A stretch of DNA of 64,000 nt from Parabacteroides chongii (GTDB lineage Bacteria; Bacteroidota; Bacteroidia; Bacteroidales; Tannerellaceae): NCBI RefSeq assembly GCF_029581355.1, contig NZ_CP120849.1, forward strand, positions 4,682,501 through 4,746,500, written 5' to 3'. The notes below the pieces were generated by a model that saw only the letters and a program-made list of their open reading frames with translations, did not search any database and was not told the origin of the DNA. Position numbers and translations under genes: made by a program. Positions 32,610-41,894 of the stretch are shown here, piece after piece (within the stretch, counting starts at the first letter, position 1; each line of letters begins with the position of its first letter).

Positions 32610-35057
32610 TTATCGTTTCGGTATATCCACCGACTTATCCGATTTACCTAACAGATGTTCTGAGAAGTAGTCGACCATTCGCCAGTAGAAATACTCGTCC
32701 ATATCACCGAAGCCGTGACGTTGTTGTGGTAAGAGCAGCATATCGAAACGTTTGTTTGCTCGGATCAAACCGTCTACAACGCGCATCGTATTGCCCGGAT
32801 GAACATTGTTGTCGATATCACCGTGGACCAATAACAAATGGCCTTTCAACTGTTTAGCCAGTTCTGGATTACTCTTGATACTGTATGTAAAGGTCGTATC
32901 GCCTTTTTCCGATACTACTTCTTTCACACCATGATGTGTTTCACTCCACCAACGATTATAGATCTTGTTATCATGGTTACCGGCACAGGATACTGCCACC
33001 TTGAAGAAATCCGGATATTGCAGGATTGCTGCTGTCGACATAAATCCTCCACCCGAATGTCCGTGGATTCCGACACGATGGATATCGATAAACTTATTCT
33101 TATCAGCCAACTGGATGATGGCGGCTTTCTGATCTGCCAGTCCATAATCGCGCAGATTACCGTATCCGAAGTTATGATACCATTTCGAACGGCTCGGATG
33201 ACCGCCACGGTTACCGACAGAAACCACAATGAATCCGGCTTGTGCCAAACGGTCCGTACGGACACTCATACGGGTAAACGGATAGCGGGTTGCTTCCACC
33301 TGCGGACCGGGATAAACATAATCGATAATAGGATATACTTTAGTCGAGTCGAAATTGAAAGGTTTATACATCACACCGTACAGATCCGTTACGCCATCGG
33401 CAGCTTTCACCTTGAACGGTTCCGGGAACTGATAACCGGCGGCAAACAGTTGTGAGAAATCGCTTTCTTCCAAATCCATTACCTTCCGCCCGGTATTATC
33501 CAACAGGTCTGTCTTAGGAACCGTATTGATACGGGAGTAATTATGGACAATGAATTGTGCATTATCATCTATGCGGACCTCATGGAAATAATCACCGGCT
33601 GAAACCATCTGTAAGTTGCTTCCATCCAGGTTTGCCCGGTAAAGATGTTCATAATAGGGGTTCTCGTCCTTTTCCCTTCCATTGGCAAGAAAATAAACGA
33701 CACGCTTGGCTTCATCCACCTTTACGATCTGGTCGACATGCCAGGGACCTGATGTGATACGGTTTTTCAGGTTACCTTTATCATCATAGAGATACAGATG
33801 TGCCCAGCCGTCGCGTTCACTCCAATGGATCAGTTCTTTTCCATTATTTACGGACGCCAGCGGACGGACTTCGATATAGGTATTCATACGCTCTTCGATA
33901 ATCGGACGGATCGAATCTTCACCGATGGTATATGTACAGATGTCGATACGATGCAGGTCACGGCTGGAACGGGTAACGAAGAAACGGTTATTGTCACCCA
34001 ACCAAATACTCGGCAGTTCCTTCATATCACGTTGTTTCTGCAAACGAGGTTGGTAAGCCATGCGAATAGTCTGGTCTTTGAAAGCCCAGGTGTTGATCTC
34101 TTTATAAGAGTTATTGTTCATATCGAACAGATACAGATGACTGATCGGCGCTTCTTTTTCACCCGGCATCTGGTACTTGTACGTTTCCAATGTCGGACGC
34201 GGGGTTGCCATGGCATTGATCACCCACAGGTCTTTTACCTCGCGGCTGTCCGAGATAGATACGGCAAAGTGACGTGAATCGGGTGACCACAATAAGTAAC
34301 CCGGATTTTTTCTTTTGCCGTTACATAATGTATCCGTATTTAAAATGCTGTAAGGCTGTCCGAAACCAAAGTCTTTTACTCCGGTGGTTGTCAGCTGTAT
34401 TTCCGTAACGGTACTGTCTTTGTCATCCTTTTTCAGTTTCTCGTAATCTTCACGCGACATGCGGTAGAGATTCAGGTCTTTTGCATAAACAACGGTTTTA
34501 CCGTCCGGCGAAATAGAAGCCCAGTCAGGATATTCCGTGTCTTTCTTCTTATCGGCCAAGTGCGTCAGTTTACGCGTCGGATAATCGTATGAGAAATAGA
34601 AAATTTCTTTCTTTGTCTTGTTCTCTTTATCCGTACTATCTTTCTTTGCATCCTGTGAAGAAGTTACCTGGAACGTAAAAGTACGTCCGTCCTCTCCCGC
34701 CTCCAATTTCCGGATAGGTAACTGTTGAGCGATAAACGGATCTTTTACGATCTCCGTCAGTTCAGCCGCCAGCTTATCCTGATCGAATAGAGGACGTTTC
34801 GATTTGGCGGAAGGATTAACCACATACCATACAGTTCCGTTTCCGGTTTTATATTCATACCAGAAGCAGTTACCCGCCTTAAACCAATGCGGATCTACCG
34901 AAGTAGAAAACAACATCGTCGGCAATTTATCACCGGCAAACCGCTCGGCCTGCGTATAACCCGGCAGCGGATCGTCTGCTGAATTTGTTTGTGCACTCAC
35001 GCCCTGAACAAGAAAAAGCCCTGACGCCAATAAGAGTAGATGTAAATGTTTTTTCAT
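32610..35057 (-). CDS. S9 family (dipeptidyl-peptidase IV-like) serine peptidase
   Basis: This 815-residue secreted protein has a signal peptide at about 1-23 (ending VSAQ), a beta-propeller domain (about 150-560), and an alpha/beta-hydrolase domain with GIHGHSGGGFMS (nucleophile Ser), HGDIDNNVH (Asp) and QRHGFG (His). It should remove dipeptides or cleave short peptides in the periplasm or at the surface, supplying peptide carbon and nitrogen. A minus-strand TACTTTTG box (35075-35082) lies 18 bp upstream. Confidence 0.9.
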   Translation of the reverse strand: MKKHLHLLLLASGLFLVQGVSAQTNSADDPLPGYTQAERFAGDKLPTMLFSTSVDPHWFKAGNCFWYEYKTGNGTVWYVVNPSAKSKRPLFDQDKLAAELTEIVKDPFIAQQLPIRKLEAGEDGRTFTFQVTSSQDAKKDSTDKENKTKKEIFYFSYDYPTRKLTHLADKKKDTEYPDWASISPDGKTVVYAKDLNLYRMSREDYEKLKKDDKDSTVTEIQLTTTGVKDFGFGQPYSILNTDTLCNGKRKNPGYLLWSPDSRHFAVSISDSREVKDLWVINAMATPRPTLETYKYQMPGEKEAPISHLYLFDMNNNSYKEINTWAFKDQTIRMAYQPRLQKQRDMKELPSIWLGDNNRFFVTRSSRDLHRIDICTYTIGEDSIRPIIEERMNTYIEVRPLASVNNGKELIHWSERDGWAHLYLYDDKGNLKNRITSGPWHVDQIVKVDEAKRVVYFLANGREKDENPYYEHLYRANLDGSNLQMVSAGDYFHEVRIDDNAQFIVHNYSRINTVPKTDLLDNTGRKVMDLEESDFSQLFAAGYQFPEPFKVKAADGVTDLYGVMYKPFNFDSTKVYPIIDYVYPGPQVEATRYPFTRMSVRTDRLAQAGFIVVSVGNRGGHPSRSKWYHNFGYGNLRDYGLADQKAAIIQLADKNKFIDIHRVGIHGHSGGGFMSTAAILQYPDFFKVAVSCAGNHDNKIYNRWWSETHHGVKEVVSEKGDTTFTYSIKSNPELAKQLKGHLLLVHGDIDNNVHPGNTMRVVDGLIRANKRFDMLLLPQQRHGFGDMDEYFYWRMVDYFSEHLLGKSDKSVDIPKR

Positions 35058-35074
35058 TATATATATGTTTTACA

Positions 35075-35082
35075 CAAAAGTA
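35075..35082 (-). promoter_or_regulatory. -7 box before the S9 peptidase gene
   Basis: CAAAAGTA on the plus strand reads TACTTTTG on the minus strand, a full TAnnTTTG match. No convincing -33 element was seen. Confidence 0.4.
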
Positions 35083-35117
35083 GTAAATTATTTATTTACC
35101 AGACATTCATAAACAAC

Positions 35118-35148
35118 TTGTTTATACTAATTATTTTGTCTACGTTTG
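35118..35148 (+). promoter_or_regulatory. Promoter of ispE operon
   Basis: TTG at 35118-35120, a 20-bp spacer and TACGTTTG at 35141-35148 match the consensus. The start would be near 35152, about 27 bp before the ispE ATG. Confidence 0.7.
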
Positions 35149-35178
35149 TCTACAAAACATAATTAAAAAACTCTATCT

Positions 35179-35988
35179 ATGATTTGTTTTCCTAATGCCA
35201 AAATAAACCTGGGTCTGAACGTTGTCAGCAAGCGGCCGGACGGTTACCATAATATTGAAACTGTATTCTATCCCATACCAGTAAAAGACGCACTGGAAAT
35301 AGTACATGCAGAAGAGCAGTCTTTCAGTCAAACAGGCATACAAGTGGACGCGCCTGTGGAAAAGAATCTGGTTATAAAAGCATTGAACCTGCTTAAAACA
35401 CACTATGATATTCCCGCTTTAGAGATTCATTTACTGAAAGCCATCCCTTTCGGTGCCGGACTAGGCGGCGGATCAGCGGATGCAGCGTTCATGCTGAAGC
35501 TGCTGAACGATTTCTGCAAGCTGAATATACAAGACGATGAACTGGAAAAGACAGCAGCAACCATCGGTGCCGACTGCCCTTTCTTTATCCGCAATACACC
35601 GGTATTTGCTTCCGGTACGGGAAATATCTTCGAACCGGTCCAGTTATCTTTACAGGGTTATTACTTCTGTCTGATAAAACCGGATGTAGCCGTATCCACT
35701 CCCGAAGCCTACTCGCTGGTTACTCCGACAGTTCCGGCTATTTCCTTAAAAGAGATCATAAATAAACCGGTTACCGAATGGAAAGATTGGATGATAAACG
35801 ATTTTGAAAAGAGTGTCTTTAGCAAATATCCGGTAGTCGGTCAGATCAAAGAGAGCCTTTATCAGACTGGAGCCGTCTATGCCTCCATGTCGGGCTCCGG
35901 TTCCTCTGTTTTCGGGTTGTTTAAAACTCCAACACAGTTAAAAGATAAATTCACCGATTGTTTTGTCTGGGAGGGACAATTGCCATGA
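35179..35988 (+). CDS. ispE: 4-diphosphocytidyl-2-C-methyl-D-erythritol kinase
   Basis: This 269-residue GHMP kinase has the N-terminal FPNAKINLGLNVVSKRPDGYHNIE, the ATP loop PFGAGLGGGSADAAF (about 92-106) and the C-terminal SMSGSGSSVFGLF. It phosphorylates CDP-methylerythritol in the MEP isoprenoid pathway in the cytosol. It overlaps the downstream methyltransferase start by 4 bp (ATGA), so the two are coupled. Confidence 0.95.
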   Translation: MICFPNAKINLGLNVVSKRPDGYHNIETVFYPIPVKDALEIVHAEEQSFSQTGIQVDAPVEKNLVIKALNLLKTHYDIPALEIHLLKAIPFGAGLGGGSADAAFMLKLLNDFCKLNIQDDELEKTAATIGADCPFFIRNTPVFASGTGNIFEPVQLSLQGYYFCLIKPDVAVSTPEAYSLVTPTVPAISLKEIINKPVTEWKDWMINDFEKSVFSKYPVVGQIKESLYQTGAVYASMSGSGSSVFGLFKTPTQLKDKFTDCFVWEGQLP

Positions 35989-36560
35989 CTGTTATAGCCG
36001 ATTTCTTCGACGCCCTGGCCGACCGCTGGGACGAACTTTGTATCCATGCACCGGAAAAGATCAATCACATACTTGAACATACCACGTTGCATAAAGGTCT
36101 GCGTATACTCGATGTCGGATGCGGAACCGGCGTACTGGAACAATATCTGCTGACCTATGCTCCTATCCATATTACGGGTATCGACCTCTCTCCCCGGATG
36201 ATCGAAGAAGCGCGCAGGAAATATGCCACACCGATCGTCGATTTCCGTTGTATGGATGTTATGGAGCTCAATGATGAAAAGTTCGATTACATCATAGCCT
36301 ATAGTGTCTTCCCTCATTTCGAACATCCGAACCTAGTGATAGGTCACCTGGCAGCTCTGCTTGTGCCGGGAGGCGAACTTGTGATCTGCCATAGCGAAGG
36401 CAGGGAACAGATAAACGGACATCACAATAAACAAGCCAACAAAATATCGTTCGGACTACCTCCCGCCCGGGAAGTCGCCGCCCTGATGGAACCCTATTTT
36501 CATATCGATGCGATGGAAGACTGTGACCAACTTTATATGGTCAGCGGAATCCGAAACTAA
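35985..36560 (+). CDS. Class I SAM-dependent methyltransferase
   Basis: This 191-residue protein starts at the ATG overlapping the ispE stop codon. The Rossmann SAM motif ILDVGCGTGVLE is near residues 37-48, then GIDLSPRMIEEAR, and FPHFEHPNL after motif IV. The substrate is unknown. Coupling to ispE may be only operon economy. Confidence 0.85.
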   Translation: MTVIADFFDALADRWDELCIHAPEKINHILEHTTLHKGLRILDVGCGTGVLEQYLLTYAPIHITGIDLSPRMIEEARRKYATPIVDFRCMDVMELNDEKFDYIIAYSVFPHFEHPNLVIGHLAALLVPGGELVICHSEGREQINGHHNKQANKISFGLPPAREVAALMEPYFHIDAMEDCDQLYMVSGIRN

Positions 36561-36596
36561 TTAATGGGAAGTAACTGTCGAGCAGTACTTCACTTT

Positions 36597-37175
36597 TTAT
36601 ATTTTTGAATCGATGGCCATCAGGATCGGTAATAACAATGGAAGATAATCTTTCAAATGTACCCGGAGATTTTTTAATGCCTGCTGAATCCGGTAATCGA
36701 CAGTCTTGGAAGATATATTCAACAAGGCAGCTATTTCATTATACGTTTTACCTTCAATACGGTTCAGGATGAAAGCCTCCCGATACGTTTCCGGAAGACG
36801 TGCCAACGCTTCGTCTATTTTTTGAGTGAGTTCTTCTACAATATAAAAATCAGGATCTTCAAACTGCGACTGTATGTTATTCTGTAAACACTCATGAACC
36901 TGTTCATGCAAACGAGTCTTGGATATATGATTGATACATTTATTTTTGACAGCCCTGAACATATAATTAGGCAGCGAAGTACCCACAATTATATTTTCCC
37001 GGCTTTCCCACAACCAGACCATAAGATCCTGAATGATCTCTTCTGCATCATCAGCTCCGACAAACGGAGTGGCATAAGCACACAATATAGGATAATACTT
37101 CAAGAAAAAAGTATCAAACGCTTTTTTATCGCCTGCCCGGATAGGCTCAAACAAGCTATCACATATTACCGTCAA
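36597..37175 (-). CDS. RNA polymerase ECF sigma factor
   Basis: This 192-residue protein has region 2 (KAFDTFFLKYYPILCAYA, DDAEEIIQDLMVWLWE) and region 4 (LPETYREAFILNRIEG, NEIAALLNISSKTVDYRIQQALK). It belongs to the expanded Bacteroidota ECF group paired with FecR anti-sigma factors and SusC transporters. It is divergent from the fecR gene, 152 bp away, whereas many such pairs are co-oriented. It probably directs transcription of the susC-susD-tlpA genes when the transporter signals substrate. Confidence 0.92.
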   Translation of the reverse strand: MTVICDSLFEPIRAGDKKAFDTFFLKYYPILCAYATPFVGADDAEEIIQDLMVWLWESRENIIVGTSLPNYMFRAVKNKCINHISKTRLHEQVHECLQNNIQSQFEDPDFYIVEELTQKIDEALARLPETYREAFILNRIEGKTYNEIAALLNISSKTVDYRIQQALKNLRVHLKDYLPLLLPILMAIDSKI

Positions 37176-37244
37176 CTTCTATTTCCCTCCTTTTTTATAA
37201 AAAGATTAACACTAAAAATCAACCACATTTATCATTCAACTATG

Positions 37245-37276
37245 CAAATTTAAAAAAAAATATATTTTTTATCCAA
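37245..37276 (-). promoter_or_regulatory. Promoter of ECF sigma gene
   Basis: On the minus strand, TTG (37274-37276), a 21-bp spacer and TAAATTTG (37245-37252) match the housekeeping consensus. The leader before the sigma start codon would be about 65 nt. Confidence 0.6.
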
Positions 37277-37327
37277 TTTGTTTAGGAACTTTCATTTTTG
37301 AACTGCCTTAATATAAACAAAGATATA

Positions 37328-38350
37328 ATGAACCATAATAACGATATAAACGAAATTGACCTGCTTCAATACGTAAAAAACGAATTGACGGAAGAAAGAC
37401 GCCTTGAAGTGGAAGAATGGATGAACAGTTCGGAAGAGAACAAAAAAATGGCCGAAGACTTTTACTACCTGTCTTTTGCAATCACCTCCTTTGAATCCAT
37501 AAAACGCTCCGCTCCGCAAAAAGCACTCGAAAAAGTGAATAAGCGGATAGACCGGAAAACAAACCGGCACAACCTGCTTATCCGCCTTCAGAAGGTGGCA
37601 GCTATTTTAACATTGCCTTTACTGATCCTTTCCAGTTACCTGTTGTTTGAACAGAAAGAAAAACAGGATCTGTTTTACCTGGAAGCACGGATGACACCCG
37701 GTATGGTAGGTTCTACCGTGTTGCCGGACGGCACTAAAGTCTGGCTTAACTCTTCCTCCTATCTGAGATATCCGAGTGTTTTCACAGAAAACTCCCGTGA
37801 TGTCGAACTGGACGGCGAAGCCTATTTCAAAGTTACGAAAGATAAAAACAAGCCTTTTATCGTACATACCCAAAATTCATCAGTGAAGGTCCTGGGTACG
37901 GAATTCAATATAGATGCATACAGCTATAACGATTTCGTAGCCACTACACTTGTCGAAGGTTCTGTCGAATTCAGCTACAACAACAAATTCGAACAGGCCC
38001 AGACGATGCTCCTGAAGCCGAATGAACAAGCATTGTATGATAAAAAGACGTATCAGGCAGCTAAAAAAGAAACGTATGTTCCCAAGGATATCGCCTGGAG
38101 AAACGGACAGATCGTTTTAAAGGAAACTCCGTTGTCCGATATTTTATGGACATTGAGCAAACGCTTCAATGTCGAATTCGTGATAAAAGATCCGGCACTC
38201 TACAAACAATCTTACACCGGTATCTTCACCAATCAGCAGCTCGAACGTGTACTGGAACATTTTAAACGGGCATCCGGCATCCGATACAAGATCGATCATC
38301 AACTTGATAAAGACGGAGAAATCATAAAAAGCCGTGTTGAACTATTCTAA
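37328..38350 (+). CDS. FecR-type anti-sigma factor
   Basis: From the ATG at 37328 this is 340 residues. The N-terminal cytoplasmic part (DLLQYVKNELTEERRLEVEEWMN) should bind the sigma factor. One membrane span follows near 88-106, then a periplasmic FecR domain (GSTVLPDGTKVWLNSSSYLRYP, DVELDGEAYF, VLGTEFNIDAY), and a C-terminal region (LSDILWTLSKRFNVEF) that contacts the STN domain of the transporter. It transmits substrate occupancy at the outer membrane to the sigma factor. Confidence 0.93.
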   Translation: MNHNNDINEIDLLQYVKNELTEERRLEVEEWMNSSEENKKMAEDFYYLSFAITSFESIKRSAPQKALEKVNKRIDRKTNRHNLLIRLQKVAAILTLPLLILSSYLLFEQKEKQDLFYLEARMTPGMVGSTVLPDGTKVWLNSSSYLRYPSVFTENSRDVELDGEAYFKVTKDKNKPFIVHTQNSSVKVLGTEFNIDAYSYNDFVATTLVEGSVEFSYNNKFEQAQTMLLKPNEQALYDKKTYQAAKKETYVPKDIAWRNGQIVLKETPLSDILWTLSKRFNVEFVIKDPALYKQSYTGIFTNQQLERVLEHFKRASGIRYKIDHQLDKDGEIIKSRVELF

Positions 38351-38397
38351 AGTCTAACAATTATTAAACGAACTATTATGAATGCAAGAGATCCATG

Positions 38398-38488
38398 AAA
38401 AAAAACACGAATAAATATTGGGGTATTTATTCGTGTGAAAAACAAGCACTTGTTTGGGGACAAGTAAAATTAGTTTTTACCATTAAAT
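38398..38488 (-). ncRNA. Candidate cis-antisense small RNA over the susC leader (DonS-like arrangement)
   Basis: A minus-strand promoter (38494-38524) would start a transcript near 38488. The roughly 90-nt product contains a 5-bp stem (ACTTG/CAAGT, about 38447-38464), then a 12-bp terminator stem (38425-38436 with 38405-38416) and eight T (38398-38405). It lies between fecR and susC, opposite to susC, complementary to its untranslated leader. This is the position reported for DonS-type RNAs that repress susC homologs in Bacteroides. The function is inferred from position and structure. Confidence 0.65.
38405..38436 (-). terminator. Terminator of the antisense RNA
   Basis: ACACGAATAAAT (38405-38416) pairs perfectly with ATTTATTCGTGT (38425-38436). 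On the minus strand the stem is followed by eight T; on the plus strand no T tract follows, so it is directional. Confidence 0.75.
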
Positions 38489-38493
38489 CATTA

Positions 38494-38524
38494 CAAATGT
38501 ATGCGAAAAAGAAGTAATATCAAA
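38494..38524 (-). promoter_or_regulatory. Antisense promoter overlapping the susC start codon
   Basis: Read on the minus strand: TTTG (38521-38524), a 19-bp spacer, and TACATTTG (38494-38501). Both elements and spacing are consensus. The -7 box includes the first base of the susC ATG, so sense and antisense initiation may compete. Confidence 0.7.
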
Positions 38525-41500
38525 ACGAAAACACTTTTACGTATGAAAATAACTGCATTATTGCTAATAGCCTCTTTTACAATAGTAAGTGCGAGCAATA
38601 CGTATAGTCAGACAACGGCTCTTTCCATAGAAGCAAGGAGCCAGACCATGCAAACGGTACTTGAGCAGATAGAGTCTCAGTCGGAGTTTCAATTCTTCTA
38701 TAACACGAAGCAGATCAATACAAAGAAGCTGGTATCTATCAAGGCTGCCGGTAAAAATGTTTTCTCTGTGCTGGATGAATTATTCAAAGATACGAATATC
38801 AAATATGAAGTACTGGACAAGAATATCATCCTGACTACCCGTAAAGGTGAAGTAGCTTCAGCTAGTAACGTTGCCAACGCGGCACAACAGTCCGGAAAGA
38901 ATATTACCGGAGTGGTACTAGATCAGAACGGAGATCCGATCATCGGTGCCAACGTGATTGAAAAAGGTACGACAAACGGTGTGGTGACCAGTATCGATGG
39001 AGATTTCACATTGAATGTACCTAATAACAACGCAGTCATCCAGGTTTCCTTTATCGGATATGACACACAGGAACTGCAGGTCGGCAACACGACTAATTTC
39101 ACCATCCGACTGAAAGAATCTTCCGAAATGATCTCTGAAGTCGTTGTTACCGCATTGGGTATCAAACGTTCGGAAAAAGCATTGGGTTATTCGGTCCAGA
39201 AAGTCGGAGGCGATGAATTTACGACTGTAAAAGGAGCCAATATTGCCACTTCCCTTTCCGGTAAGATCGCCGGTGTATCCGTGATCAACACGAATGCGTT
39301 TAATGAAGACCCGACAATCCTTTTACGTGGTGAAAAACCGCTTATCGTTATCGACGGTGTCCCGTTTGAGAACACGGCTTTAGGTGATGTAGCTGCAGAT
39401 GATATCGAATCGATGAGTGTACTGAAAGGTGCTACCGCGTCCGCACTGTACGGAGAAAAAGGTGCATCGGGTGCCATCATGATCACAACCAAGCGCGGAA
39501 CCAAAGAAGGATTGGCTGTCAGTGTGAACAGCAACACAATGTTCAACGCCGGTTATCTGGTATTGCCGGAGGTTCAATCCTCTTACAGTAGCGGTTCAGG
39601 GGGTAAATACCTGCAGGAACTGAGCGAATATGTCTGGGGTGACAAACTGGATATCGGAAGAACTTCCGTACAATATGATCCCAATACATATGAATGGAGA
39701 GAAATGCCTTTGGTATCAAAAGGGAAAAACAACTTCAATAACTTGCTGGAAACGTCTTTCGTTACCAACAACAACGTGAACGTAACCTATAAAGGTAAGA
39801 ACGGCAGCTTCAGAACTTCATTGACACATGTCTACAATAAAGGACAGTTCCCCGGAAACAAGCTGAACAACTTTACCTACACCGTTGCCGGTGACATGAA
39901 GTTCGGCAAATTTTCACTGGATGCATCCATCACCTATAACGGCAGCTACAGCCCGCAGTTCAGAGGTGAAGGGTATGCCTGGGACGGATACCTTTATAAT
40001 ATGATCGTATGGACCGGTACGGAATTTGACATTCGCGAATTCAAGAATTACTGGAAAGAAGGAAAAGAAGATATCGAACAGAACTGGTTGTATAAATATG
40101 ACTATAACAACCCTTACTTCCTGGCTAACGAAGCGACGAAATCAAAATTGCAGAACCGCGCAAATGCACAGGTTACTCTCAACTACGAAATTACAGACTG
40201 GTTGAAAGCAACCGCACGTGTCGGCTCGGATACTTACTCGAAGAAATATGAATACAAAATACCTCTCAGCGCCCGTAACAGCCAGACTGGTAAGTTTGAA
40301 AAATACGAACGCAGAGGATACGGTATCATCGGCGATGTATTGTTGATTGCAGACAAGAAACTGGGCGACTTCAATGTCGGCGGTATGTTGGGTATGGGGT
40401 TGAACTATTTCCAAAAGGATGAGTTCGATGCAAATACGAACGGCGGACTGACAGTTCCCGGCTTCTATTCACTAAAGGCTTCGAAAGACCTACCTTCCGT
40501 GTCTACTACAGTAAAAACCAAACAGACCAACAGTGTCTATGGTAAAGTAGACCTTTCCTGGAAAAATGCGATCTTCATTGAAGCCACAGGCCGTAACGAC
40601 TGGGTTTCCACACTGGCAAAATCCGAACAATCTTATTTCTACCCATCTGTATCCGGTAGTGTGATCCTGTCGGAACTGATCGATATGTCCGACTATCTGA
40701 GCTTCCTGAAATTAAGAAGTTCATGGACAGTAACTAAAACAGCCGCCGATATATATGACATCAACAAGGTGTACACAATCAAACAGAATGTATGGGACAG
40801 TAAATCCACTGCAGCCTATCCGACAATGATCCGCGATGCTACGTTAGTTCCTCAAAAGGCCAGCTCTTTTGAAGTAGGCGCTGCCGTTCATTTCCTGAAT
40901 AACCGCCTGCGTTTTGACGTGGCTTACTATACGAAGCTGATGACAGATATCCAGCATGAATCTCCGTTAAGTTATACGTCCGGTTTCGAAAAGACGTTGA
41001 ACAACTATGACGAAGAACGTATGAAAAAAGGATGGGAAATTACTATCTCCGGTGATGTCCTCAAAACAAAAGACTGGAGCTGGACCTCTTCTTTCAACTG
41101 GGGACGCGACCGTTACTACTACCACAAGATCGACGAAACCTATTCAACAGACAGACCTTGGGTTAAACCGGGCGAACGTTGGGACTGGTTCGAAGTATAT
41201 GATTGGGAAAGAGATCCGAACGGAAACATCGTACACAGCGGTGGTCTGCCGGTACTGAGCGATTATCCGACAAAAGCCGGATTCGAACGTCCTAACTGGG
41301 TATGGGGTTTCAACAACCATTTAAGCTATAAGAACTTTACGCTCGATGTTTCTTTCGACGGACGTGTCGGCGGTAAAGCATATAACCGTTTGGAACAAGC
41401 GATGTGGAACTCAGGAACACATATCGACAGCGACAATAAATGGCGTTACGACGAAGTGGTGAATGGTCTGACCAATTATGTCGGACAGGGTGTCAAAGTG

Positions 41501-41881
41501 GTTTCCGGTTCCGTGAAATACGATTCTTACGGAAATATCCTGGAAGATACACGTGTATTCGCACCGAACGACGTGGCGGTTTCTTACGAAGCATACACCA
41601 AAAACTATCAGCCGTGGAACGGTAGTAAAAGAAGCCAAAACATACATGACCTGACTTTCCTGAAGCTGCGTGAATTATCTATCGGATACAAACTGCCGAT
41701 GGAGGCTGCACAAAAGATCGGATTTGACAATATCCATGTTTCCCTGGTCGGACAAAACCTGTTTATCTGGAGTAAGGACTTCAAATATTCCGACCCGGAT
41801 GCCATCACAGAAGATCATGCCGAGTTACTGAATGCTCCTTCCATGCGTTATGTTGGTTTGAATCTTAAACTTGATTTCTAA
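38501..41881 (+). CDS. SusC/RagA family TonB-dependent transporter with STN domain
   Basis: This 1126-residue outer-membrane protein has a signal region (about 1-37), an STN/secretin-like signalling domain (about 40-115; SIEARSQTMQTVLEQI, FFYNTKQI), a carboxypeptidase-regulatory-like domain (about 130-205; GVVLDQNGDPIIGANV), a plug (about 215-330; VVVTALGIKRSEKALGYSV, SVLKGATASALYGEKG) and a beta-barrel ending in LNLKLDF with a terminal Phe. It imports a ligand too large for porins, powered by TonB, and signals through FecR. The ligand is unknown. It forms a complex with the SusD protein 13 bp downstream. Confidence 0.95.
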   Translation: MRKRSNIKTKTLLRMKITALLLIASFTIVSASNTYSQTTALSIEARSQTMQTVLEQIESQSEFQFFYNTKQINTKKLVSIKAAGKNVFSVLDELFKDTNIKYEVLDKNIILTTRKGEVASASNVANAAQQSGKNITGVVLDQNGDPIIGANVIEKGTTNGVVTSIDGDFTLNVPNNNAVIQVSFIGYDTQELQVGNTTNFTIRLKESSEMISEVVVTALGIKRSEKALGYSVQKVGGDEFTTVKGANIATSLSGKIAGVSVINTNAFNEDPTILLRGEKPLIVIDGVPFENTALGDVAADDIESMSVLKGATASALYGEKGASGAIMITTKRGTKEGLAVSVNSNTMFNAGYLVLPEVQSSYSSGSGGKYLQELSEYVWGDKLDIGRTSVQYDPNTYEWREMPLVSKGKNNFNNLLETSFVTNNNVNVTYKGKNGSFRTSLTHVYNKGQFPGNKLNNFTYTVAGDMKFGKFSLDASITYNGSYSPQFRGEGYAWDGYLYNMIVWTGTEFDIREFKNYWKEGKEDIEQNWLYKYDYNNPYFLANEATKSKLQNRANAQVTLNYEITDWLKATARVGSDTYSKKYEYKIPLSARNSQTGKFEKYERRGYGIIGDVLLIADKKLGDFNVGGMLGMGLNYFQKDEFDANTNGGLTVPGFYSLKASKDLPSVSTTVKTKQTNSVYGKVDLSWKNAIFIEATGRNDWVSTLAKSEQSYFYPSVSGSVILSELIDMSDYLSFLKLRSSWTVTKTAADIYDINKVYTIKQNVWDSKSTAAYPTMIRDATLVPQKASSFEVGAAVHFLNNRLRFDVAYYTKLMTDIQHESPLSYTSGFEKTLNNYDEERMKKGWEITISGDVLKTKDWSWTSSFNWGRDRYYYHKIDETYSTDRPWVKPGERWDWFEVYDWERDPNGNIVHSGGLPVLSDYPTKAGFERPNWVWGFNNHLSYKNFTLDVSFDGRVGGKAYNRLEQAMWNSGTHIDSDNKWRYDEVVNGLTNYVGQGVKVVSGSVKYDSYGNILEDTRVFAPNDVAVSYEAYTKNYQPWNGSKRSQNIHDLTFLKLRELSIGYKLPMEAAQKIGFDNIHVSLVGQNLFIWSKDFKYSDPDAITEDHAELLNAPSMRYVGLNLKLDF

Positions 41882-41894
41882 AAACTGAGTTATT

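Noticed and set aside
38379..38399. Six-codon leader peptide (MNARDP) before the susC hairpin, suggesting attenuation
   Set aside because: The hairpin has its T tract only on the minus strand, so plus-strand attenuation at that stem is unlikely.
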